From Actinomycetota bacterium (GTDB lineage Bacteria; Actinomycetota; Thermoleophilia; Miltoncostaeales; Miltoncostaeaceae), in the NCBI GenBank assembly GCA_963169235.1, contig CAUJCX010000006.1, positions 54,269 to 118,268 of the forward strand: a stretch of 64,000 nt of DNA, read 5' to 3'. Shown here in pieces: positions 17,783 to 26,402 of this stretch (positions are counted from its first letter, which is position 1; each line of letters starts with the position of its first letter). Below the pieces are notes generated by a model. It did not search any database. It was given only the letters and a program-made list of their open reading frames with translations, and was not told where the DNA came from. Both the position numbers and the translations under genes were made by a program.

Positions 17783-18274
17783 CTACGCAAAGCGCACGAC
17801 GATCGTCGCCACCTTGCCCGCCTTCACGGTGAACATCGTCTGGGTGCCCTTGCCCTTGAGCGATCCCTTCAGCCGGCACTCGAGCACGCGCCGCTGTGCC
17901 AGCGACGGGGTGCAGCGCGCCTTCGGGTACGCCTTCTTCAGACGGGCCAGCGGCGACCCGATGCGGATGCCCGCCGACGTGGCCTCGCGGCCGCGCACGA
18001 CGGAGATCTCGAACGCCTGGTCGGCGATGAAGTAGATGCCCACGCCGTGGCGGCCGATGTAGCGGTAGTTGAGGGTGTTGCTGCCCTTCTCGGGAGCACC
18101 CAGCACGCTCTTCACCTTCGCCTTGGAGTCGCCCAGGCGCACGCCGGACGCCCCCACGCCGGGCACGATGGCCGCCGACGCGGGCACGGCCACCGCCAGC
18201 GCGGCCGCCACCGCCAGGGCCGCGGGGCCGATGCGGACCGCACCGGGAGTGCGCGTGCACCGCTGTTTCGACAT
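17783..18274 (-). CDS. Small secreted beta-rich protein
   Basis: 163 aa. A basic start SKQRCTRTPG is followed by a signal peptide core ALAVAAALAVAVPASAA, then a mature domain with two similar turns GVRLGDSKAKVKSVLGAP and GIRIGSPLARLKKAYPKARC, reminiscent of the SmpA/BamE-type or similar alpha-beta modules, and two cysteines (RCTPS, LECRL) that could form a disulfide. AGGAAG 5 nt before ATG 18274 fixes the start. Lies between the OafA and SGNH genes in one direction; probably co-transcribed. Confidence 0.7.
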   Translation of the reverse strand: MSKQRCTRTPGAVRIGPAALAVAAALAVAVPASAAIVPGVGASGVRLGDSKAKVKSVLGAPEKGSNTLNYRYIGRHGVGIYFIADQAFEISVVRGREATSAGIRIGSPLARLKKAYPKARCTPSLAQRRVLECRLKGSLKGKGTQTMFTVKAGKVATIVVRFA

Positions 18275-18300
18275 GGGTCTTCCTTTCATGGAGGGAACGC

Positions 18301-20067
18301 TTACGAGACGGGTCGGAGGGCCGCCGCGAGGGTGCGCGCGTACACGCGGGAGCCACGGGCATTGGTGTGCGCACCGTCCACCAGCAGGCCGGGCGCGCCG
18401 GAGGCGGCGTGCCAGTCGATGACGGTCACGCCGGGATGCCGCGCGGCGGCCTGGGTGAGGATGCGGTTGACCGAGTCCTGCCACGGCAGCGCCACGCGCA
18501 CCGAGACCAGGTACAGGGGATGCCCCGCGGGCAGGCGGCGCACCACGTCGTCCACCTGCTCGGGGCGCACGTAGTAGTTGTTGCCCAGGTGCATCACCAC
18601 GACGGTGCCGGGCGGCATGGTGCGCAGCCGCCCCAGCACGATCGCCGTACCTTCCGGGAAGCGGCGCCCCACCTGGGCGTCGATGGTCGCGCGCCGGCCG
18701 AACGTACGCCGCAGCTCGGGTGCGGCCACCATCATCACCGAGTCCCCCACGAACAGCACCGGGGGACCCGACCGTGCCGACGCCGCCGCCGTCGCCGGCG
18801 CGTCCGGGGCGGGCGCCGCGGACGCCAGCTGCGCTTCGCGGGCCGGCACGAGCGCCACGCCCGCGATCACCGCCACCAGCGCCGCGACCGCCCCGGCCGT
18901 GGCGATGCGCCGCACCACCAGCCGCGACGTGCTGCCGGGGCCCGTCAGCGCCGAGATCACCCCGCGCACGCCGTGGCGCCGGAACGGCACCTCCACGAAG
19001 CGGTACGACAGCGCCGCCGCCACCACGGTGAGCAGCACCTGCGCCGTCACGAGGGGCGCGCCGCCGATGGGCACGTCCTCCCCCGAGCGCGTGAGGTGGA
19101 TCACCGGCCAGTGCCACAGGTAGATGCCGTAGCTGCGCTGCCCCAGCCACACCATGGGCCGGACGCCCAGCGCGCGCGCCGCCACCGTCCCCGGACGCGC
19201 CGCCGCGGCGATGGCCAGCGCCGACGCCAGGCCCACCGCCGCGAACCCGCCGCGGTAGAGGAACGGGCGCCCCTCGTCGAGCCACGCGAACGCCGCCACG
19301 AGCCCGAGGAGCCCGACGGCGCCCAGCGCGTCCCACCGCCACGCGGTGCGTCGCGATCCCGTGTCGCGCGTGGCGGGCACGAGAAACGCCAGCACCACCC
19401 CGGCCAGCAGGCCGACGGCGCGCGTGTCGGTGCCGTAGTACAGGCGATCCGTCGCGGTGAACGGGTCGAACATCCACCACGCCAGGGCGGCGGAGCCCAC
19501 CATGCCCGCGACGGCGAGCGCCAGCACCAGGCGGCGCCCCGCCACCAGCATCCCCGCCGCAAGCACGACGGGCCACACCAGGTAGAACTGCTCCTCCACG
19601 GCCAGCGACCACAGGTGGAGGAACACGGGCGGGCGGCCGAACTGCTCGAAGTACGGCACGTCGGTCACCACGAAGTACCAGTTGGTGACGTACCCGAGCG
19701 ACGCCACGACGGCGCCGCGCATGCGTCCCACCTCGTCGGGGTGCAGCAACAGCATCACGCCCAGCACCACCGCGATCATCAGCCACACGGCGGGAAGCAG
19801 GCGCCGCGCGCGCCGCAGCCAGAACCGCACCAGGTCGATGCGCCCCGTCGCGGCCCGCTCGGCCAGCAGCAGCGACGTGATGAGGTAGCCGCTGATCACC
19901 AGGAACACGTCGACGCCCAGGTACCCGCCGGGCAGCCACGCCGCGCCCAGGTGGAACACCACCACGGCGGCCACGGCCACGGCGCGCAGGCCGTCGACGC
20001 CGGACATGTAGCGCAGGCGCGGCGAGCCGTCGGCGCGTCCCGCGTGGGCGTGCGTGGGCGCCGTCAC
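18301..20067 (-). CDS. OafA/YrhL-type acyltransferase with C-terminal SGNH domain
   Basis: About 588 aa. Acyltransferase-3 membrane domain: GVDGLRAVAVAAVVVFHLGA, GYLGVDVFLVISGYLIT, RRARRLLPAVW, HLWSLAVEEQFYLVWP, with about ten membrane segments, then a linker helix and an SGNH domain (VLFVGDSVMM, VVVMHLGNN, VDGAHTNARG). These proteins O-acetylate envelope polysaccharides or peptidoglycan. The start is uncertain: GTG 20067 is used; GTG 20106 and TTG 20112 are also in frame and none has a Shine-Dalgarno. The core clearly begins by RLRYMSGVDG. Confidence 0.88.
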   Translation of the reverse strand: MTAPTHAHAGRADGSPRLRYMSGVDGLRAVAVAAVVVFHLGAAWLPGGYLGVDVFLVISGYLITSLLLAERAATGRIDLVRFWLRRARRLLPAVWLMIAVVLGVMLLLHPDEVGRMRGAVVASLGYVTNWYFVVTDVPYFEQFGRPPVFLHLWSLAVEEQFYLVWPVVLAAGMLVAGRRLVLALAVAGMVGSAALAWWMFDPFTATDRLYYGTDTRAVGLLAGVVLAFLVPATRDTGSRRTAWRWDALGAVGLLGLVAAFAWLDEGRPFLYRGGFAAVGLASALAIAAAARPGTVAARALGVRPMVWLGQRSYGIYLWHWPVIHLTRSGEDVPIGGAPLVTAQVLLTVVAAALSYRFVEVPFRRHGVRGVISALTGPGSTSRLVVRRIATAGAVAALVAVIAGVALVPAREAQLASAAPAPDAPATAAASARSGPPVLFVGDSVMMVAAPELRRTFGRRATIDAQVGRRFPEGTAIVLGRLRTMPPGTVVVMHLGNNYYVRPEQVDDVVRRLPAGHPLYLVSVRVALPWQDSVNRILTQAAARHPGVTVIDWHAASGAPGLLVDGAHTNARGSRVYARTLAAALRPVS

Positions 20068-20380
20068 CGGGTGCGAAACGTGATGGAGGGGACCGTCCCG
20101 GCGCACGTGCAACGGTGGGGACGGCGGGACGAAACCGAGGGCAGCATCGCCACCAGGGACCGTGGGGACTCGACGCCCCGCATGTTAGGCGCCGCCTCGG
20201 AGATCGTGAACGTGATGGCTGTACTCGGTGCCATGACGGGCGGAATCCGCGTGCGGTGGTACGCTTCGCGGCGTCCTGCCTACGGGCGGGGCGTTTCGGC
20301 TTCTGCCGCTTGACCTCGGTTTGCCGCACCGCGCACCCGCGCGGAGGCGAACGCACACACAAAGATCCTGGAGCACATAT
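20068..20380. other. 313-bp divergent intergenic region
   Basis: No convincing gene. Holds a TAACAT box at about 20182-20187 on the minus strand (towards OafA) and TACGCT at 20260-20265 on the plus strand (towards the NYN gene, leaving a 110-nt leader). The plus-strand leader carries short GC-rich inverted repeats and ends in the NYN Shine-Dalgarno CTGGAG. I see no riboswitch that I can name. Confidence 0.5.
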
Positions 20381-22276
20381 ATGGCCGAGCACGAGAGCTC
20401 GATCGCCGTCCTCGTCGACTTCGAGAACATGGCCCGCCCTGGCGCGAAGGGCCGTGGCGACTTCGACATCAACCTGGTCCTCGACCGCCTGGCCGAGAAG
20501 GGGCGCGTGCTGGTGAAGCGCTCCTACGCCGACTGGAGCCGCTACCGCGACGCCCGCCACGAGCTGATGAACAGCGGCATGGAGCTCATCGAGATGCCGT
20601 CGGCGCGCGAGGGCGCCAAGAACCGCGCCGACATCAAGATGGCCGTCGACGCGATGGAGCTGGCGTACAGCCGCGAGCACCTCGACACGTTCGTGATCGT
20701 GTCGGGCGACAGCGACTTCACGCCGCTGGTGGGCAAGCTGCGCGAGCTCAACAAGCGCGTCATCGGCATGGGCAACCGCGACTCGGCCAGCGACCTGCTG
20801 ATCGCCAACAGCGACGAGTTCATCTTCTACGACTCGCTGACGGGCGGGCGGGGCGGGACGCCGCCGGCCACGGGCCGCCGCCTGGACCCGCTGGAGCTGC
20901 TCAGCCAGACGCTGATGGCGCTTCAGCGCGAGGGCACCGAGTGGCCGCTGGCCTCGGTGGTGAAGGACTCCATGCGCCGCAAGAACCCCGCGTTCGACGA
21001 GAACGAGACGGGCTACTCGACGTTCTCGAAGTTCCTCGAGAACGCGCAGTCGAAGGGCATCGTGGGCCTGCAGACCGACCCGCGCAGCGGCACGTACCGC
21101 GTCGAGATGGCCGGCTCGTCGCCCGCCGGTTCGGCGCCCGCGGCCCCGTCGGAGGCCGCGTCCGCCCCGGCCGAGTCGTCGCGCACCAACGGTGACGACG
21201 ACCGCGACGCCACGCGCCGCCGCCGGCGCCGTCGCCGCAGCGAGTCGTCCGAGCCCAAGGCCGAGGTCTTCGAGATCGTGATCGACAGCGTCGCCGACGC
21301 GGCGATCGCCGACATCCCGCTGGACCAGCCCATCTCGTACGAGGACGTCATCCTGGCCGGGCCCGACCCCACGGCCGACACGCCGCCGCTGCTGGAGGCC
21401 ACCGACCTGCCGGCCGACTCCGACGCGGGCGACGACGACGCGCCCTCCACGCGCCGCCGCCGCCGGCGCCGCGGATCGTCCGCCGCCGAGACCAGCGACG
21501 CCGACGCCGCGCCCGGCAGCGCGGACGCCACCGACGAGGCCACGGACGCGCCCGCCGAGGCATCCGACGCGATCGCCACCGACGAGGCCGACGAGGCCGC
21601 CCCGGGACGCGCCCGGCGCCGTCGCCGTCGCACCACGCCGGCAGCCGCCGACGCGACGCCCGTGGAGCCCGACGCCAGCGGCGCCCCGGTGCCGTCCGAC
21701 GCCACGGCCGACGAGCAGCCCGTCGCGGAGGCCGACGCACCGGCCGCCGACGAGGCGGAGGCCCCGCCCGTGGAGGAGGCCGAGGCCCCGTCCGCGGATG
21801 AGGCGCCCGCGGCGACCACCCGCCGCCGCAGCCGCGTGCCGCGCCGACGTGGCACGGCCACCGACGACGACGGCGCCACGGCCGACGCGACCGAGACGGA
21901 GGCCGAGGCACCCGTCGCTGAGGCACCCGCCGCCGAGGCTCCGGCCGAGGAGGCCGCGCCCAAGCCGGCCGCGCGACGCACCCGCCGCACCAAGGCGCAG
22001 ATCGAAGCCGACAAGGCCGCCGACGCCGGCGACGGGGACGCCCCCGCGGCCCCCGCCGACGAGCCCAAGCCCAAGACGGCGCGACGCACCCGCCGCACCA
22101 AGGCCCAGATCGAAGCCGACAAGGCCGCCGACGCCGCCAGCACCACCGGCGACGGGGACGCCCCCGCGGCCCCCGCCGACGAGGCCAAGCCCAAGACGGC
22201 GCGACGCACCCGCCGCACCAAGGCCCAGATCGAAGCCGACAAGGCCGCCGCGGCCGACGTGCCCGCGGCCGAGTAG
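20381..22276 (+). CDS. NYN-domain nuclease with OST-HTH and long acidic/Arg-block tail
   Basis: 631 aa. Residues 1-155 are a NYN (PIN-like) ribonuclease domain: AVLVDFENM, RADIKMAVDAME, FVIVSGDSDFTPLVGKL, with the acidic metal-binding positions. Residues about 170-245 form an OST-HTH/LOTUS RNA-binding module (DPLELLSQTLMALQREG to TYRVEM). The remaining 380 residues are disordered, rich in Ala/Asp/Glu/Pro and interrupted by seven Arg-rich blocks, the last three being near-identical repeats. ATG 20381 follows GGAG; an upstream GTG would add an unlikely basic stretch. Likely RNA turnover; similar tails occur in RNase E scaffolds. Confidence 0.85.
   Translation: MAEHESSIAVLVDFENMARPGAKGRGDFDINLVLDRLAEKGRVLVKRSYADWSRYRDARHELMNSGMELIEMPSAREGAKNRADIKMAVDAMELAYSREHLDTFVIVSGDSDFTPLVGKLRELNKRVIGMGNRDSASDLLIANSDEFIFYDSLTGGRGGTPPATGRRLDPLELLSQTLMALQREGTEWPLASVVKDSMRRKNPAFDENETGYSTFSKFLENAQSKGIVGLQTDPRSGTYRVEMAGSSPAGSAPAAPSEAASAPAESSRTNGDDDRDATRRRRRRRRSESSEPKAEVFEIVIDSVADAAIADIPLDQPISYEDVILAGPDPTADTPPLLEATDLPADSDAGDDDAPSTRRRRRRRGSSAAETSDADAAPGSADATDEATDAPAEASDAIATDEADEAAPGRARRRRRRTTPAAADATPVEPDASGAPVPSDATADEQPVAEADAPAADEAEAPPVEEAEAPSADEAPAATTRRRSRVPRRRGTATDDDGATADATETEAEAPVAEAPAAEAPAEEAAPKPAARRTRRTKAQIEADKAADAGDGDAPAAPADEPKPKTARRTRRTKAQIEADKAADAASTTGDGDAPAAPADEAKPKTARRTRRTKAQIEADKAAAADVPAAE
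21973..22250 (+). repeat. Three tandem copies of a RRTRRTKAQIEADKAA unit
   Basis: Starts at about 21973, 22081 and 22201, spaced 108 and 120 bp (36 and 40 codons, both in frame). The core encodes RRTRRTKAQIEADKAA and the intervening segment DGDAPAAPADE. DNA identity is high, so the copies probably arose by recent duplication. Confidence 0.85.
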
Positions 22277-22299
22277 CGCGACCAGACGGGCTGCGCCGG

Positions 22300-23424
22300 G
22301 TGACCCACGACGTGTCTCCGGCGCGGTTCGCGCGCGACCCGCACGGCGGCCTCCAGCCGTCGGCGGGGTGGTTCGCGTTGCCGTTCGCGGACGCATCGTT
22401 CCAGGGCATCCCTGGGCACGCGTACACCGCGCTCGACCGGCGCGACCGGTGGCAGCGATACGGGTTCGCGCTCGACGTGCTGTGGCCCGGCGTGGCCAAC
22501 GGCAAGTACCACCGCGAGACGTACGCGGACGAGTCGTTCGTCGTGATCGACGGCGACGTCGACGCGGTGGTGGAAGGTGGCGTCGTCGAGATGACCGCCG
22601 GCGACATGCTGCACTGCCCCGCCGGCACCGCCCACATCCTCGCGGGCGCCGGCGACGCCCCCGCGATCGTCGCGATGCTGGGCACGCGCGGCGCCGACCC
22701 GCCGGGCGCGGAATGGGGCGCGTACATCCCCGAGCCCGCCGCCGCGCCGTACGGGGCAACGGTGGCCGAGCGCACGTCGGACGCCCGCGTGGCATACGCC
22801 GATCGCCCGGACTACGCCCCCGTCGCGTGCCCGCGGGCGTGGGGCTGCGGCGGCGGCGGCCGACCAGGCATCCGGCAGCCCGTGGGAACCGCTCGGTTCG
22901 CCGCCCGCACCGACGGCCGCCTCACGCGCACGTCGGAGGGCTGGTTCGCGCTGTCGGTCGATCGCATGGCGTGGCTCGACAACGGCCGCACGTGCAAGGT
23001 GCGCACGGACGGCGACGCGGCGTTCACGCAGTACGGCGTGAACGTGCGCACGCTGCGACCAGGGTGGCCGTCGTCGATGTACCACCGGGAGTTCGACGAC
23101 GACGAGACCATGGTGGTGCTCGACGGCGACTGCCTGGCCGTGGTGGAGGGCCGCGAGATCCCGCTGGAGGCGGGCACGATCCTGCACCTGCCCGCGGGCA
23201 CCGCGCACGTGACGGTGGGCGCCGGCGACGCGCCGTGCGCCGTGCTGATGATCGGCTCGCGCCGTGCCATCGACACGCCGCGCTGGGGCGAGTACGTGCC
23301 GGACGTCGCCGCGGCGCGGCGCGGTGCCGCCGTCACCGACGCCACCCCCGATCCGCTGGTGGCGTACGCCGGCGAGCCGCCGTTTGCGCCGTCCGCGCCG
23401 CTGTGGACGTTCCGCGACCCATGA
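22300..23424 (+). CDS. Bicupin protein made of two duplicated single-cupin units
   Basis: 374 aa. Each half has the same order: WFAL..., a central cupin core (YHRETYADESFVVIDGD / YHREFDDDETMVVLDGD), CPAGTAHILAGAGDAP / LPAGTAHVTVGAGDAP, and a PRWGEYVPD / EWGAYIPE tail ending in VAYA. Cupin motif 1 ligands are reduced to one His and Glu, motif 2 has P-x-G-T-x-H, so at most a partial metal site. Function unknown; such cupins often bind small hydrophobic or sugar ligands. GTG 22300 start; 23 nt after the NYN gene. Confidence 0.75.
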   Translation: MTHDVSPARFARDPHGGLQPSAGWFALPFADASFQGIPGHAYTALDRRDRWQRYGFALDVLWPGVANGKYHRETYADESFVVIDGDVDAVVEGGVVEMTAGDMLHCPAGTAHILAGAGDAPAIVAMLGTRGADPPGAEWGAYIPEPAAAPYGATVAERTSDARVAYADRPDYAPVACPRAWGCGGGGRPGIRQPVGTARFAARTDGRLTRTSEGWFALSVDRMAWLDNGRTCKVRTDGDAAFTQYGVNVRTLRPGWPSSMYHREFDDDETMVVLDGDCLAVVEGREIPLEAGTILHLPAGTAHVTVGAGDAPCAVLMIGSRRAIDTPRWGEYVPDVAAARRGAAVTDATPDPLVAYAGEPPFAPSAPLWTFRDP

Positions 23425-23425
23425 G

Positions 23426-24019
23426 TCAGCCGGCCCATTCCCGGCGCAGTTGCGCGTAGACCACCTCGCTGCCCCAGCGCCCGTTCCAGCAGTCGTTCTC
23501 GACGAGGTGAGCCTCGCGGCGCATGCGCAGGCGCTCGCAGACACGGATGGACGCGACGTTCTCGGCGTCGATGCGCGCGAACACCCGGTGCATCCCCAGC
23601 TGGGCGAACGCCAGGTCGCGCATGGTGGCGGCCGCCTCGCCCGCGTACCCGCGCCCCGCATGGGCGGGAGCGACGATGTACCCCAGCTCCGCCTGCCGCG
23701 CCGGCACGCTGGCCAGCCGCAGCTGCACCGACCCGATGACGCGGTCGTCGCCCGCCTCCGTCACGGCCAGGCGCAGCGTGTCGCCGTCGGCCACGAACCG
23801 CCCCGCGATGGCGGCCGCCAGCCACGCCCCCGCCTCGTCACGGCTCATGGGGTCGCGGTACAGGTAGCGCGCCACGTCCGGCAGGCCCTGGAACGCGTGG
23901 ACGTCGTCGTGGTCGGCGGCCCGGAACGCGCGCAGGCGCAAGCGCGCGGTCAGCAGCGGCAGCGCGGGGGGCGACGGCGGCCATTCTCCGGTGGCGGATG
24001 TCGGCGAACGGGCCTCCAC
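23426..24019 (-). CDS. GNAT acetyltransferase, RimJ/RimL type
   Basis: About 197 aa. Starts LLTARLRLRAFRAADHDDV, acetyl-CoA site ELGYIVAPAHAGRGYAGEAAATM, then FARIDAENVASIRVCERLRM and the RimJ-type end MRREAHLVENDCWNGRW. Acetylates a protein N-terminus or small amine; substrate not predictable. GTG 24019 is chosen because TAGAGT lies exactly 6 nt before it (leaderless); GTG 24025 would abut the -10 box. Confidence 0.88.
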   Translation of the reverse strand: MEARSPTSATGEWPPSPPALPLLTARLRLRAFRAADHDDVHAFQGLPDVARYLYRDPMSRDEAGAWLAAAIAGRFVADGDTLRLAVTEAGDDRVIGSVQLRLASVPARQAELGYIVAPAHAGRGYAGEAAATMRDLAFAQLGMHRVFARIDAENVASIRVCERLRMRREAHLVENDCWNGRWGSEVVYAQLRREWAG

Positions 24020-24025
24020 GCCCAC

Positions 24026-24031
24026 ACTCTA
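24026..24031 (-). promoter_or_regulatory. -10 box TAGAGT of the GNAT gene (leaderless)
   Basis: TAGAGT on the minus strand, 6-nt gap, GTG at 24019, no Shine-Dalgarno. It decides between two closely spaced GTG codons. Confidence 0.45.
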
Positions 24032-24060
24032 CGAGTCGCGCGGGCCGGGTTGCCGACCTC

Positions 24061-24066
24061 TACTCT
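24061..24066 (+). promoter_or_regulatory. -10 box TACTCT driving a leaderless mini-ORF
   Basis: TACTCT, 7-nt gap, ATG at 24074. The start codon is that of the 12-codon frame, not of the DUF808 gene 35 nt downstream. Confidence 0.5.
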
Positions 24067-24073
24067 GTCGGCC

Positions 24074-24112
24074 ATGCCCTGTGTGCGACCCCACCCCGGA
24101 GCCGCCCGATGA
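24074..24112 (+). CDS. Putative leaderless 12-residue leader peptide before DUF808 gene
   Basis: ATG CCC TGT... encodes MPCVRPHPGAAR and stops with TGA at 24110-24112, overlapping the DUF808 ATG (24109) as ATGA. The start lies exactly 7 nt after TACTCT. This is the arrangement of leaderless upstream ORFs in mycobacteria that couple or attenuate the next gene. The third residue is Cys and three prolines follow, which could allow translation-dependent control. Expression is inferred. Confidence 0.4.
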   Translation: MPCVRPHPGAAR

Positions 24113-25065
24113 GCGGCGGCCTCGTCGCCCTGCTGGACGACGTCGCCGCCCTGGCCCGCATCGCGGCCGCGTCGGTGGACGACGTCGCGGGCGCCGCCGG
24201 GCGCGCGTCCACGAAGGCCGCGGGCGTCGTCATCGACGACACGGCCGTGACGCCCCAGTACGTGCGCGGCGTGGCCGCCAAGCGCGAGATCCCCATCATC
24301 AAGAAGATCGCGCTGGGGTCGCTGCGCAACAAGCTGCTGTTCATCCTGCCCGCGGCCCTCATTCTGAGCCAGTTCCTGCCGTGGATGGTGACGCTGGTGC
24401 TGATGGCCGGCGGTACGTACCTGGCGTTCGAGGGCGCCGAGAAGGTGTGGGCCCGCCTGCGCGGGCACGACGCCCACGAGGGCACCCCCGTCGCCGACGT
24501 GGGCCCGGACCAGGAGAAGGCGCTGGTGTCGGGCGCCATCCGCACCGACTTCATCCTGTCGGCCGAGATCATGGTGATCGCCCTCAACGAGGTGGCCACC
24601 GAGGCCCTCGTCAACCGCGCCATCATCCTGACGGTGGTCGCGATCGCCATCACCGTGATGGTCTACGGCATCGTGGCCCTGATCGTGAAGATGGACGACA
24701 TCGGCCTGCACCTGGCCGAGACCGGCGGCGAGCGGGCGCAGGCGCTTGGCCGGGGCATGGTGAGGGCGATGCCGCGCCTGTTGGCCGGCGTGGCCACCGT
24801 CGGCACCGTGGCCATGCTGTGGGTGGGCGGGCACATCCTGCTGGTGGGCGCCAAAGAGCTGGGATGGCACGCGCCGTACGCGGCCGTGCACCACCTGGAG
24901 ACCGCGGTCGCCGACGCCACGGGGGGGCTGGGCTCGATCACCGGCTGGCTCACCAACACGCTGTTCTCCGCGATCGTGGGCATCGTGGTGGGGGCCGTCG
25001 TGGTGGCGGTGATGCACGTGATGCCCCGCCGCGGCGGGCACGACGACGCCTCGGCACACCACTGA
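24109..25065 (+). CDS. DUF808 (YedI-like) membrane protein
   Basis: 318 aa. Very characteristic sequence: SGGLVALLDDVAALARIAA, VIDDTAVTPQYVRGVAAKRE, IIKKIALGSLRNKLLFILPA, QEKALVSGAIRTDFILSAE and WVGGHILLVGAKELGWHAPY. About six to seven membrane segments; role unknown, sometimes linked to membrane stress. ATG 24109 overlaps a 12-codon leader frame; a GGAG lies 8 nt upstream so it can also initiate independently. Followed 5 nt later by the methyltransferase. Confidence 0.88.
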   Translation: MSGGLVALLDDVAALARIAAASVDDVAGAAGRASTKAAGVVIDDTAVTPQYVRGVAAKREIPIIKKIALGSLRNKLLFILPAALILSQFLPWMVTLVLMAGGTYLAFEGAEKVWARLRGHDAHEGTPVADVGPDQEKALVSGAIRTDFILSAEIMVIALNEVATEALVNRAIILTVVAIAITVMVYGIVALIVKMDDIGLHLAETGGERAQALGRGMVRAMPRLLAGVATVGTVAMLWVGGHILLVGAKELGWHAPYAAVHHLETAVADATGGLGSITGWLTNTLFSAIVGIVVGAVVVAVMHVMPRRGGHDDASAHH

Positions 25066-25070
25066 CGCCG

Positions 25071-25721
25071 ATGCCCGAAGGCCACGCCCACCACCATCCG
25101 CACGGGTCCCACGGTCACGGCCACCGCGACTTCTGGGACGAGCAGGCGTCGTCGTACGACCGCCGCACCGCGTGGATCGAGGACCGCTGGCTCGCATCCC
25201 GCCGCCGCTGGGTGTGCCACCGCGCCCACGGCGCCACGCTGGAGGTGGGCTCGGGCACCGGCGCGAACATCCCGTTCTACCCCGCCGACGTCACGCTGAC
25301 CGTCACCGATTCGAGCCCCGCGATGCTGCGCGAGGCCCGCACCCGCGCCCGCGTCGCGGGCCGCGCGGTGACCGTGGTCGAGTCCGACGGGCACGCGCTG
25401 CCGTTCGGCGACGCGACGTTCGACACCGTCGTCGCCACGTTCGTGTTGTGCTGCGTCGCCGACGAGCGCGCGGTCATCGCCGAGATGCGGCGGGTGCTGC
25501 GACCCGGCGGCGATCTGTTGCTGGCCGACCACGTGGTGGCCACGTCACGGCCGCTGCGGGCGATCCAGCGACTGGTGGAGCGGGTCACCGCCCGCCGCCA
25601 CGGCGAGCACTTCACGCGCCGCCCGCGGGCGCTGGTGGAGGACGCGGGCCTCACGGTGGTGGCCGAGTCCCGCGGCCGCATCGGCGTGCTGGAGTGCGTG
25701 CACGCGCGGCGACCGGGCTGA
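25071..25721 (+). CDS. Class I SAM methyltransferase with His-rich N-terminus
   Basis: 216 aa. Methyltransferase motif I LEVGSGTGANIPFYPADVTL, acidic post-I VTDSSPAMLREA, motif II ATFDTVVATFVLCCV, and MRRVLRPGGDLLLADHV, close to UbiE/COQ5-like or phosphatidylethanolamine N-methyltransferase-type enzymes. The N-terminus PEGHAHHHPHGSHGHGHRDF holds eight histidines in a 14-residue stretch, likely a metal-binding or natural His-tag feature. Five nt after DUF808; probably the same message. Substrate unknown. Confidence 0.85.
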   Translation: MPEGHAHHHPHGSHGHGHRDFWDEQASSYDRRTAWIEDRWLASRRRWVCHRAHGATLEVGSGTGANIPFYPADVTLTVTDSSPAMLREARTRARVAGRAVTVVESDGHALPFGDATFDTVVATFVLCCVADERAVIAEMRRVLRPGGDLLLADHVVATSRPLRAIQRLVERVTARRHGEHFTRRPRALVEDAGLTVVAESRGRIGVLECVHARRPG

Positions 25722-25738
25722 CGCCGCACGGGCGACGG

Positions 25739-26401
<663 letters not shown>

Positions 26402-26402
26402 G

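Noticed and set aside
17783..22795. A 1670-codon open frame on the minus strand through OafA and NYN genes
   Set aside because: Only its last 164 codons (17783-18274) are a real gene. The rest is the antisense shadow of GC-rich coding sequence: low-complexity Arg/Gly/Ala with no domain.
24074..24112. Riboswitch upstream of DUF808
   Set aside because: The 5' region is only about 35 nt by the promoter seen, too short for any known riboswitch.
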